Assembly: GCA_936450465.1 (NCBI GenBank) | Contig: OW388293.1 | Location: 25,011,860 to 25,075,859, forward strand | Direction: 5' to 3' | Length of the DNA: 64,000 nt | DNA from: Gibbula magus | Lineage: Eukaryota > Mollusca > Gastropoda > Trochida > Trochidae | Shown: in pieces, positions 52,850-64,000 of the stretch | Layout: every line of letters begins with the position of its first letter | Position numbering within the stretch: the stretch's first letter is position 1 | Program-made: the position numbers and the translations under genes | Notes under the pieces: model-generated | Told to the model about the DNA's origin: nothing | Database searches by the model: none | The model's input: the letters and a program-made list of their open reading frames with translations, nothing else

Positions 52850-54309
52850 AAAATTATAGGGTCTTTTTTAATTAAGTTTATTCACTTCAATAAGGTTGAA
52901 TTGTTCTAGCGAACAACAATTTTTTTTTTTCTTAATATTTCCAATGCATATTGCAGGAAGAATGCCTCCACTATGACCAAGATCATATAAGGCTGGATAG
53001 GAGTATTGCAGAAAGACAAACAGTAGTTTATTACCTGATGTTTACAATGTAGCAATGTGGCTAAACTTTACTGCATGTTGAGGAGCATACTCCCCTCGAA
53101 GATTACTCAAGTCTTTTATTATATGACGAGCAGTGAAATACTGGGATTTATCGGTGAAATAACCTGTCTATCAAGCTACAGGGAAAATAACTTTATGAAC
53201 AGTGACTGATATAATTTGATGTCATAAAACAATGGTCTGACGCAGCGAATTGGCTTATGACGTCACAGTGTTACTGTGGTCATGGCTGTTCCTAGCGGCC
53301 GCTCGGCGTGAACATTTTCCGGTCGTAATTATAAGGATAATATCATATACTAAATAGAATATCCGTCAATTCTTGACAAACACCATGCTCATCTCATCAC
53401 GTGAAGTAAAAAAGTTATATAGCTGCGCCACTCGTGCAAATATAACCTTTCTACCTCACTCGACAAGATCAACATGGTATTAGTCAAGAAAAGACAGATA
53501 TCCTCTATATCATCCCACAGAACCTCTGTTACAAGTTGATCACTTTCTTGGCTAGAAATAGAGAATCACTGACTGACTGCAATCAAAGATAGTTTTGCAA
53601 TCATCCAACTTTCGTTCTGACTGAGCATTGGGTGTGTTCCATCTGTAACCATCAGGAAGAATCGCGCACCTTCACCTGTGCGATACACACATATTTCTTA
53701 CAAGACAGTAGCTAGTTGGATATGTAAGACGATATTTGATGGTGTGAAAATAAGGACAGTATCTATGTTGCAAATGTTCACTAATAGAGCATTTTGAGAG
53801 AAGAGAGAAATATGTCCCACTTCTATCAGAGGCTACGTGGGAAGAACTTATTTGAGTAACAGCTGTCAGAGGGGAGAGGGTGGTTGAGGTGTGACTGGGT
53901 GAACTTGGTTTGAATGCTGTTCTAGATCCACCCACATTGCAGGAAGAAAGCCTAGCTACTATCACTAGGGTTGTGCATATATCCATTTATACAATGATGG
54001 TTTTCAAGCACTTCCAAATGTAACAGATATCCAAATATATATACAAGGGGGATTTTACAGGCGTTTCCAGACGTGACAGATAACCGTTTATACAAAGGCA
54101 CTTCCAGCAGAGTTGCTTTTTATTTTTAATCGAGTTAAAGTTTCTTACAGTGATAACTTACTTTAGTATCAAGACTTAACAAACATATAGAGGAATAGTA
54201 AAGTTTATATCTCACATCTGTTGCAATGAAGAACAGACGAGAAGTTAATTTATACATTGGTCCCTCACTATAACACCCTTCAATGTACCATGGTGCTAGT
54301 TATAGGCCC
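52850..54309. other. Upstream non-coding sequence, nothing firm
   Basis: Contains GGCTTATGACGTCAC near 53245, similar to GCTAATGACGTCAC near 47750, so both may belong to one dispersed repeat. No gene supported. Confidence 0.4.
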
Positions 54310-54425
54310 TTATTCTCGAAACATTCGTAGCCTTAAGAATTCTTAACTTTGATCGTAACTCATGTGTTAAGAATGGGCTTAAGAAGTTTGTAGGGCTACG
54401 AACGTTTCGAGAATAAGGTCTTTGA
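54310..54425. repeat. Hairpin element
   Basis: Inverted arms: TTATTCTCGAAACATTCGTA at the left and TACGAACGTTTCGAGAATAA at the right, about 115 bp in all. Similar style to family H at 7144 but a different sequence. Confidence 0.72.
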
Positions 54426-54603
54426 AGGGCATTTTCTTATTCTCAAAATCATTGTTCAGATTCTTTTCAGTCACTGACAAAGTGGAAAGGAAGATTATAA
54501 TTCTTAATACTCCTTAAATACTCAATTCAGCTTGATTGTTATTTAAGTATAACAATGAATATAACATTGTGTCAAAACTTAAATTTAGATACATACTAGA
54601 TTA

Positions 54604-56150
54604 GCGTTTGCGGGACACCGCAAAAGCAGAGCAGCTCCGAAACTTACAGTCTCGCCTTTCCCTGTTCCGCCTTCTCGTCAGCATCAATAAAATGGGAATT
54701 CTTTTTAACAAAAATTTGTTCATTATTCGAGTTATTACTAATCATCACTGGGGTCACTTTTCACAAGTTTGTTCTTAAAACCTATTTCTTCTTTCAAAAT
54801 TTGATCAAAGGATTAACGTGGCCTTAACCAATATCTCATGACCTTGACCTTTGACCTTGAAGGTCACACCATCAATGATCACTTTTCATCGCGTATAATA
54901 ATCATGCAATGACTCAAAGTGTTCATAGTTAAAATTGCCAGATTCACTGTGACCTTGACCTTTGACAGATTTTAGCGAAAACGTTTTCAAATCTTGGTCT
55001 TTCTGCATAGTTCATATATACCAAATAAGAGCCTAATAGCACAAAAAAAGTTTGAAGTTATCACGTTTACAAGGATTGTTGTAGTGATTTCAGAACTCAT
55101 GACCTTGACCTTTGACCTTGAATGTGAACATGTCAAAATCATTCACCAGGTGTATAAGAAAGAAATCTATATGAGGTGTTAATATATTCATGGAAAAAAG
55201 TTACTTAGTGATTTCAGAACTGGTCAGCATGACCATATCTTGTGACCTTGACCTTTAAAATTCAAGGTCACACAATCAGTGATCACTTTTCATTGTGAAT
55301 CACAATCATGTAATGATTCAAAGTGTTAATAGTTTAAATAAGACATTTTTGCAAAAGCATGCTTAAGTTGTGACCTCACTATGACCTTGACCTTTGACGG
55401 ATTTTAGCGAAAACCTTTTCAAATCTTGGCCTTTCTCCATAGTTGATATACACCAAAGAAGAGCCTGATAGCACAAATATTTTTCAAGTTATCGTGTTTA
55501 CAAGGATTTTTTTAGCGATTTCAGAACTTGTGACCTTGACCTTTGACCTTGAATATGAACATGTCAAAATAATTCCCCAGGGGCATAAGTAAGAAGTTAT
55601 GTATATGAGGTGTTGATACCTCCTTGGAAAGAAGTTATTTAGTGATTTCAGAACTGGTGACCAAGACCCTATCTCGTGACCTTGACCTTTAAAATTCAAG
55701 GTCACACAATCAGTGATCACTTTTCATTGTGTATCACAATCATGTAATGCTTCAAAGTGTTAATAGTTGAAATAAGACATTTTTGCAAAAGCATGCTTAA
55801 GTTGTGACCTCACTATGACCTTGACCTTTGACGGATTTTAGCGAAAACCTTTTCAAATCTTGGCCTTTCTCCATAGTTGATATACACCAAAGAAGAGCCT
55901 GATAGCACAAATATTTTTCAAGTTATCGTGTTTACAAGGATTTTTTTTAGCGATTTCAGAACTCGTGACCTTGACCTTTGACCTTGAATGTGAACATGTC
56001 AAAAAAATTCCCCAGGGGTATAAGTAAGAAGTTATGTATATGAGTTCTCAAAACCTAATTAGGAAAAAAGTTATAGCCAATACAAAACGCGGCGGCGATG
56101 GAAACTGCACAAAAACTGATAGCAGCTCCGACTTAGTCGGAGCTGCTAAT
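54604..56150. repeat. Element rich in TGACCTTGACCTTTGACC arrays
   Basis: Left boundary region has GCAGCTCCGA; the right boundary is a perfect palindrome of 27 bp centred near 56134 (AGCAGCTCCGA...). Inside, a compound unit of about 430 bp is repeated about 2.7 times. TGACCTTGACCTTTGA-type clusters occur nine times at about 110-152 bp spacing (near 54841, 54951, 55103, 55243, 55381, 55532, 55677, 55815, 55967). Non-coding. Confidence 0.8.
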
Positions 56151-56693
56151 AAATATTCAAGCTCTAAAAACAATACAAGCAATATACAACATCAATAGAC
56201 TTTATTCAAATTTATTGATTTTAATCTAAAAAGTGAAATGGAATATGAAAACTGTATATTAATCAATAATTTCATTACTTTCACCATTGATTCTGCACAT
56301 CTGCAGCTGAATATGCAGATTTTTAAGGCCTGATAAAAGAAAGTATTCAATCTACAATCTACCACCGGGTTTTCTATTTAATATTGATCAACCAAAGTGA
56401 GTTGGTTCAAACTAGATGAAGCTGCGTACATAGAGCCGTATAAAGACAATCTACAGAATGATGGTTTGATTGAAAGGAAGCATGTCAAAAACCTTAACTT
56501 TTTGGCACTGGCCAAACAAAAGTAAATGTTCTACACTTTCTTTCACAAGTTTTTAAAATCTCCTTATTATTTCCTTTTTACCAATAATATTGTTTATTAT
56601 ATGTTTAAATTACATTAGACTGTAAGCAAACAGTCCACTTCTCAACAATCCATTTCTGTGGCTGGATACTGACTGACAGTATGAGGTGTGTCA

Positions 56694-56998
56694 GGTGAGG
56701 TGAGGTGAGATGAGTTGGGGTTTAACGCCACTTTCAAGAGTATTTCACTTATATAGTGGTTGCTAGTATTATTTAGGGAACAAGCCCGCAATGCCATAGT
56801 GGCTATGCATGGCAGTGAAACCTGCAAGCATCGGCTGGAACTAGCGAACCATGCGTGGTACTGCGCTGAAACTCTGCGAAGCATTGTACCTGAACCTTAC
56901 CACACATGTAGAACAGTTTTCCACACCAGGGAGATGGCTGCCAAGCCCCTGAACCCCAGATCTCTTGATTCAAAGCCGAACGCGCTAACCCGCATTGA
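56694..56998 (-). mobile_element. tRNA-derived SINE, older copy
   Basis: Same family as 45173-45488 (shared AACCTGCAAGCATCGGCTGG and TTTCAAGAGTATTTCACTTA). The B box is damaged and the head shortened, so it is an older or truncated copy. Confidence 0.8.
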
Positions 56999-57829
56999 CA
57001 TTGCAAATGACAAATTACTTGAAAATTTGTAGAAGACAATAGTTAAAAGGCAAGTATGATATTTATGACACTGCTGGTGTCTAACCATATGAGTAATACA
57101 TAAGTATAGAAAGCTCATCTGAAAACAACTTATAGTTGTGAACCTGGAGTTGGCAAAATATATCATTGAGGAGGAGAGAGCTGAAATATATTATGGTTAA
57201 ATATTTTCAGAAGTAATTTTGCAAGGTTAGAAGACTATAGAATAAATGAAGCTGCATATTTAGTACATGACATGCCCATTAGATAAATAATTTTGCATGT
57301 GTTAAACATTTAGTATATCTGAAGCTGCATCTTTGACAAAATCAAATATGCTTATTATTATGAATACAATATGTAAAGTAGTAGGCAAAACTAGTGTGTA
57401 TGACTATACATGATATGTTCAAATTGATAGATAATCATAAAGGTTAATGTTGAAAGATTAAAACCTTTAGCAGGAATTTATAACTATAACAAATAAGAAA
57501 GTACGATCTCATGAGTGATACAGCCATGAGTGTAATATTGAATTTGTTAATTTGTTTTAAAATGTGTATTTTATTGCAAAACACACAAAGCTACTCTACA
57601 CATTTCTATAATGTACATTGTAACTTGTTTAAATAAACAAACTAAATAAAGAAAATTTAGCTGTGAATTGAAAATCCTCGCTCATGGCCACTTCGTCTTT
57701 GACACCATTGGTCATTTTCTTTTACATAACTCAAAATTAGAACTTTCTTGCAGAATAGAGGGTTGACAGTTGAGTTCCAAGTGTAGAATAAATAAATAGC
57801 GGTGCACCACAACAACAATTTTGCATCCC

Positions 57830-58010
57830 CAACCCCCAACAACCCATGGTAGCATTGTGAGTCATTATTGATGGTGTAACAACATTGTGATGTAATGTAT
57901 TTGGTGACGATCGACAAAGCATTGTGAAAATCTATTGCCAAAGCAATATCTCATAGGACATATCACTTGATCTCACACAAGCGATATCTCCTGTGAGACA
58001 CTTGTTGGAG
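57830..58010 (+). repeat. Dispersed repeat with ATTGTGATGTCAT motifs, copy 3
   Basis: Third and most diverged copy; keeps AAAGCATTGTGAAAATCTA and GCGATATCTCCTGTGAGA. Boundaries approximate. Confidence 0.55.
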
Positions 58011-60392
58011 GTAAAATGAGGTTACATATCTGAAGTATACAGGTACAACTTGCGGCTGACCCTGATTGGATCGGAACTCACCTTTTTCATTTACAGTTGA
58101 AACATCAAACATCAAGGCTGAAACCATAAATTTCTTTGAAAATTATTTTTGCTACTCCAAATCAACATGTACATCTAACAAGATAAGGTCATCATACACA
58201 TATAACTGACACAGCACTGTATGTTTTGTGGAGACAAGATTCATGGAGCTAATCCTAATGTATACACTTTCCAAACTTGATTTAAGTTGAACAACAAACA
58301 ACAACAAAATAGTACTATCCAGGTCATTTTGTTATCTATTATATTATTTTATATACTGTATTTACTGTTTAGCAGCCCTAGTCTCAAGGAAAGACTTAAA
58401 GAGACTATACCAAATATTTAACAGATTCAAAATTATTTATCAAATGAGTATCATTAAATACAAGTGCAACTTCATTCATTCTATAGTCTTCTAACATCCA
58501 CAATTATTTCTGAAAATATTTAACCATAATATATTTAAAATGGAATGTCCCTTTGAATTTACATTTTACAATATTATACAGGTCGGATCATTCCTAAAAG
58601 CAAATACAGTACGGTCAGTGTTTGAAATAAGACCTATTTGACAGCTTGTAATCTGGAAACTTTTGGTCCCAGCTGAGAACAGTTTGAATTTTTTGTGCAA
58701 TTTTACCATGAAAATTGTAAAATCATATTTTCAGACTGGTAACTTTTCAGATTGTTTCATTCATTGATAAGTAATATCTTCGGTGTTAGTCTAGACCTCT
58801 CAAGGTTCACTCCTCCAGTTGATTGGAAACCTCGCCCATCGTGAAGGGTTATAAACTTATCTTGACATTATTACAACATAATAGAAACATTTATGCGTTC
58901 ACTTAATGTGAAGTAGATTAGAAAAACCCTTGTTATAACAGAGGTAATGTGTGAAGATCTGACTGGTAGGGACAGAATATATACTACCGGGTATGCTCTT
59001 TTCTTGACCAATACTATCTTTCAAACAAACTGTTAAATCATAAAATTGAAAAACATTTGCCCCAAAATGTATCCCCTTCTTATATTGCCTTCAAACTTTC
59101 ACATACACATGATAGATACAACTTTGACACATATATCCAGTGGTATTAAATTGTAGCTCATTCATGTGAAATTGTGATACATATCAATGGAATATCATGA
59201 CTGATTATTATATCAATATATATATATATATATATGTCAAGGGGTTATTAAATCATTATTCATACAGAATTGTTATTAACGAGATCCCTGATCAATATTG
59301 TCATGAATATTACATAGGATGCTGAGATTCACATAGGAAGTGTACGTGTATCAGTGAAACAACCAGGAAAGTAACTTGGTCAATTGGAAAGGCAAAAAAG
59401 AAGACTAAATGTTAGAAGTTGTCAGTCTTAGATAGAATCCTTTGGTGCTTCCACTGTCATACTCGATACTGCTCAACAAACTTAAGAAAAACCTAAAATG
59501 ATAACTATACTTGTTACAGGGTCTCTATATTTATGAAGAGGCCCTGAATTAGGATAGTTATCAAATAAGATCTTTCTTAAGTTTGTCGGGTAGAAAATGA
59601 ATCTGAATGACATGTTAACCCTTTACCTGGGAATGCAAGAATATTTTAAATATGCCAGTCAACAGCCCCTTGCCATACCCTGGTTATTTCTCTCACACAT
59701 TATGATTTGCATATTTCAGTGTGTCAGACATCATCTTCCAAAAGAGTTTATTTCGATCAGTTCTTCTACCTTAACCTCAGTTGCACCAATATGATCTGCA
59801 TATTTTAGAATGTCAGAATGGTTTGCACAAATTAATTCAGCAGATGAAGGGTTAAAACAAGTTGGGTTTTTTCCTGACGGCAGAATGGCCTATAAATTCA
59901 ACAGCGAATGCCAGGGGTATTGTTGGTGTAACCTTTCCCATTGTCATGTTGTATCAGGGTTACTTCCATTTGTTCGTCTTTAAACCTTTGAAGCATTTTT
60001 TAGGCAAAATTTGTATCACTAAAAGTTTCAAATTTTAGGGTGAAGTCTGCAGCAATTTGTTACTAAAAAGCTTAAAGTTAAACCTATGTAAACAAAATGC
60101 AGCAATTTTAAATGAATAATTTTAATATCCAATGTTTAAATATTAATTTTGTTTTATCAAAATGCTTAACATTTTATATCAAACTCTGAAGCAATATTCT
60201 ATTATAAACCAGTTAAAACTCCTTTACTAAAACCTGCAACAATTATTAATTTCATGTATAATGTTACGTTTTAGACTCTCAATCTGACCGATGGACATAT
60301 ACACACAACTTGGGTGTTTTCTTTTTCTTTGAGTGCAAAGTGAAACCACGTCAGAAACACTAGGTCAGTTTCGACTCAATCAACTTTTTATC
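58011..60392. other. Upstream non-coding sequence, nothing recognised
   Basis: AT-rich with a TA microsatellite at 59216-59236. No exon or RNA supported up to the start of the second DIRS element. Confidence 0.45.
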
Positions 60393-60592
60393 ACAATTAT
60401 GAACAATCACAATTATTGTTTGTAATTATAAGTAAACTTACCTCTTGATTGTGATGCCTCTCATTCTGTCACCTGTGACATTCAACAGAGAAAAACCCCC
60501 AAAATATAAAAAATAAACGAATAGTATTTATTTATTTATTAAATTAATTACCGTTAGCGATATCCCTGTCACGAGTTATCTCCCTTCCTCCC

Positions 60593-60602
60593 TCTCGCGA
60601 GA
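60593..60602. promoter_or_regulatory. TCTCGCGAGA palindrome
   Basis: 10-bp perfect palindrome TCTCGCGAGA within the terminal region of the second DIRS element. This motif drives TATA-less promoters in animals and is bound by ZBTB33-type factors in vertebrates (established there; use here is inferred). Confidence 0.4.
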
Positions 60603-61192
60603 TCTCGTCTGTCCTCGTGACTTCCGTCCACCATTTTTGAGTTCATAATTTTCTCTCCCGTCTTTCTGTCAACATACAGTGGGGAGGATTAGTAATAATG
60701 GGTGGGAATAAATTGCACAATCAAGAGGTAAGTTTACTTATAATTACAAACAATAATTGTGATTGTTCATAATTATGTCGTAAACAGACCTCTTGATTGT
60801 GATGCCTGAATCCCACATAAAGGATGGCGGGACAGACAGAAAGTACTCTAGAAGGATATCGATAACTCAGAAAAGTCAAATGATCAGAGTATGCTACCCA
60901 TCAACAATACATGACTTAGTCATTAATCCAATTGAAATAGTGATTTTATCAGTAAATAAAATGACTTTGATAAGGAACACTTAAGGATGATTTTACATAT
61001 TTATTCCTTAAAGTTCAGTACCTTTATCACAGAAATATCATTCAATAATATAATACCGCCACCAAGCAACTCATGGGGAAGAGTGCGAGGGATACCAAAT
61101 AACATAAAAGAAACAAGTGGATATCAACGGGAGTAACAATTTCCTCTAAATTCCAGTCTCCCTTAGGTAGACTCTCCAGTATTTTGACCCTA

Positions 61193-61302
61193 TTTCCGGT
61201 ACTATGACGTCACTTCCGGTACTATGACGTCACTTCTGGTACTATGACGTCACTTCCGGTACCATGACGTCACTTCCGGTACCATGATGTCACTTCCGGA
61301 TC
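61193..61302. repeat. Tandem CRE/ETS-like array
   Basis: Five to six copies of a 20-bp unit ACTTCCGGTACTATGACGTC. Each joins an ETS-like ACTTCCGG to a CRE palindrome TGACGTCA. Lies inside the second DIRS element, downstream of the recombinase remnant on the minus strand. Confidence 0.8.
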
Positions 61303-61500
61303 AATTTGAGGAAGTTAACACTCCATTGTTAGTTAATTGTACTTCACTTGGGCAAGCATACCTGACTTGCAATCAGAGAAGTGCATATAAACCTATTTAG
61401 TCTTGGATTCCTTCCACCATTGACTCTCTGAACCATTCGACTTTTCCCTACAGGCACTCTAACCCGCCCCCCCCCCTTTTTTTCCTCCAAACGTCGGAGG

Positions 61501-61947
61501 CTAGGTGGAGACGTGTTGAACAACTACCAGAAGGTCCAGCTCCTCTAACGATGGTGCTAAGTCTCTTAGGTAGCTCCTAATGAAAGTGTTACAACCTTTC
61601 CACTGACCGGCAGCCATAAGCTGGTCTAAGGATATTGATCTCCAGACCGTGAGGAATGTAGCTAAAGCCCTGATCCCATGGGGGGAGAACCTGGGATTAA
61701 TAATCTCTTGGTCATAGACAAAAAAGGCCTGCGATAGTTTTTTTTCGTCGCCAAGACGAAATAGTGTTCTTGGATATCTCTGAGACAACTGAAGTTTTAC
61801 ATGATAGATGAAACCTGCGCCTATTCCTCCTAAAGGTTGACGTCCTTGGTAAATACCAGCGTAAAGCCCTGATTGGACATTACAGCCGAGATTTGTCAGC
61901 CCTATTTCCTGAGATAGGCAAGGTCGGGATCTTGTAGCATCTGGCAC
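61501..61947 (-). pseudogene. Tyrosine recombinase remnant (second DIRS)
   Basis: 148-codon frame with FSPHGIRALATFLTVWRSIS (HxxR motif) and FIRSYLRDLAPSLEE (Tyr nucleophile region), the C-terminal half of a DIRS recombinase. The N-terminal half is not readable in one frame. Confidence 0.78.
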
Positions 61948-62297
61948 CTAACGGACCAGTATAGCAGATGTTTGGTTTTTGGCCACAAACTCAGGTATTG
62001 CTCTGCAAGTAACCTCCTTCAATCCACCGTAGAACCGTATAGATTAACATCAATTGCATGTAATTCCGACACCCTGGCTGCAGTAGCAAAACCATAATTT
62101 CAATGGTGCGGCAACCATGGGTTTATAGGGGCCTTCAGTAGAGATTGCAGAACCAGTTGTAAGTCCCCTTGGGAAAAGATTGAAGGAATAGCTATGTCTT
62201 TAATCGTAACGATCTAACAAGTGTGTGTAAAGATGAATCAGAAACTACTTGGAGTCCCTGAATATCACATACTGAAGGTAAAGCAGATACTAATCTG

Positions 62298-63845
62298 TCA
62301 ATGGAACCATGCTTGAGTTTCTTGGAGCCTCACAAAACATAACAGAAAATCTGCGATGATCTGGATTGTTATAAACTCTCCTATAAGCTGGAGGTCTTGT
62401 TTCCAGAGCAAGAATTTTCTCCTTTTGCTATCATAGGGGAGTGCAGTAGATGGTATTATAGACGGGGAAATCGCGAGTGGTGTTCCTTTTGAAACCATGT
62501 TTCTCCAATGAATCCGTGGAAATCTCCACACATGTAATTTCAACAATGGGATGGTGTTGTGGATTATCAGACACCCTTGTTGACTTAGGAGTTTGAGCAA
62601 AGGAGGAAGTTTTAGCGGATTGTCAAGGAGTAATTTGAGGAGAGACCATGTTCTTGTTGGCCAAGCTGGCGCCACTAGATACCCTACACATTCATGCTGA
62701 TGGATCACTTGAATGGAGGGAAAGTGTAAGCGGACAAAACCGTTCCATGTATTGGACAATGCATCAACTGCCCATGCTGAGGGGTTTGGCACTGAACTGA
62801 CTACGTAGGAAGGCGAATATTGTGTCTCATTGCAAAAAGGGACGCTCCCAAATTGTGCTATCAACTTGAAAGCTTCCTGATGCAAAGTCCATTCCATAGG
62901 TATAACCTGATTCGGACCAGCAAGCGAATCTGCGCAGAGATTTTCCTTACCTGGTATATGCCTTGCCCTGATTAGACCTGAAACAATCTGTTAAGTCTGA
63001 AAGGGGAACAGAGACCGAGTTCCTCGAGATGAGCACTCCACCCTGATATTGATACTTCTGTGTACAGCGTCTACACTGGAGTAGGGTACCTGAATGGCGC
63101 CCCTGAATAATATTGGTCGCCTGTGTTCCCCACAGGAGTTCCTTCTCTACCTGGAGCGGAAACACCAAGGAGCTGACAATTCCTCTAAGATGGAGTGAAT
63201 GAGCCAAATTTGCATGCAGAATGAGACGACCTCTTTCTGTGAATGCTTGTAGGGATGTCAACTTGCCTAGTAGAGAGAGCCAAGTACTGCGAGAGGCTGA
63301 AGGAAGTCGGAGCACTTGCAATATTTTCAATCTGGCCTCCTGCCAACGCTCATAAGTTGGTAGAATGATACCTGACGTTCCGTCTAATAAAGCCCCAAGG
63401 AACTAGATCATTGTCACTGGACTTGACTCTGACTTGTCTGGGTGTACTAGAAAACCCAGATGGGAAAACACATGGATCATGAAGTGAGTCTGATTGATCA
63501 AAGTTGTTGATAGTAAATGTCATCCCTGATATCCATGAACAGACAGACCTGTAAGATGCAGAAAATGAAGAATTGGGTTGATGATCACTGTAAAGAGCCA
63601 AGGAGCTATCGCTACATCGAACAAGAGCACTTGAAACTGGAATATGCGACTGTACACCGCAAATCGTAGAAATTCCTGAAATGCTCTATGGATGGGTATG
63701 TGCAAATAAAACATCCTTGAGGTACTTATGAAGTTGGTTCCAGACTGAATCAACTTCCGCACATACGCTAGGGATTTCATGGAAAATTGGACAGTGTCCC
63801 TATGAACTGTAGTTTTAAAAAACTCCAAATCTATAATCATTCACA
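62298..63845 (-). pseudogene. RT / RNase H remnants (second DIRS)
   Basis: Split over several frames. 63840-63520 resembles RT (HRAFQEFLRFAV, FQFQVLLFDVAIAPWLFT) but lacks a YxDD active site. 63330-62947 resembles the connection region (SRSTWLSLLGKLTSLQAF). 62897-62298 resembles the post-RNase H tail (MEWTLHQEAFKLIAQFG, VPNPSAWAVDALSNTWN). Inactive. Confidence 0.72.
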
Positions 63846-64000
63846 TTTCCTGTGTCCTTCTTGGGCACAAAGAACACAGGAAGAAAAAACAAAAACAAAA
63901 ACAAAACCTGGGGACACATCGTGTTGAGGAATCTATCAGTTTCCTGCAACAGTAACTGTTCTATTGCTGCCAGTGCTGCCTCTAGCTTGCTTCCTACCAG

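Larger units (their letters stand above)
60393..64000 (-). mobile_element. Second DIRS-type element, decayed, continues past right edge
   Basis: Same architecture as the 18-24 kb element but a different sequence family. The left end (60393-60457) is repeated as its exact complement at 60715-60779, where it is fused to TCGTAAACAGACCTCTTGAT, giving a DIRS-type internal complementary junction. Recombinase, RNase H and RT remnants follow on the minus strand up to the window edge. Confidence 0.82.

Overview
This is a window of animal nuclear DNA, most likely from a marine invertebrate. A mollusc is my best guess; this rests on the invertebrate-style phospholipase D and the mix of DIRS elements, TTAA MITEs, tRNA-derived SINEs and TGACCTTGACC arrays, and has not been tested. 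It is AT-rich, genes are split by GT-AG introns, and most of the sequence is non-coding.

The one host gene I can support is a classical PX-PH phospholipase D (ortholog of vertebrate PLD1/PLD2) on the minus strand. I could assemble 24 coding exons between 37841 and 48. They total 3741 nt (1247 codons), every junction is phase-compatible, and the reading frame has no break. The probable start codon lies at 37841..37839. The last coding exon or exons lie beyond the left edge. Domain order is PX (exons 2-5), PH (exons 6-8), catalytic half 1 with an HKD motif (exon 12), a very long low-complexity loop (exons 13-14), then catalytic half 2 with the second HKD motif (exon 23).

The introns are full of mobile and tandem DNA: a 1.38-kb non-autonomous hAT element with a perfect 8-bp target duplication (1041-2417), three copies of one TTAA-flanked MITE family, three other TTAA MITEs, a pogo-like MITE, hairpin elements, a 1.2-kb CCATCCCTCTAT minisatellite touching a splice donor, a DIRS-type tyrosine-recombinase retrotransposon (18208-24700), and a 3.8-kb array of a 29-bp repeat in intron 1.

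From 37842 to 60392 I find no convincing gene. This 5' flank (or non-coding upstream introns) holds a 21-bp minisatellite, tRNA-derived SINEs (one with a 12-bp target duplication), an internally deleted DIRS copy (49639-51243), and two tandem elements with about 145-bp periodicity that carry many nuclear-receptor-like half-sites. From 60393 to the right edge is part of a second, decayed DIRS family, with a promoter-like TCTCGCGAGA motif and a tandem CRE/ETS-like array near its end.

No bacterial-type operons, CRISPR arrays or bona fide RNA genes were seen.
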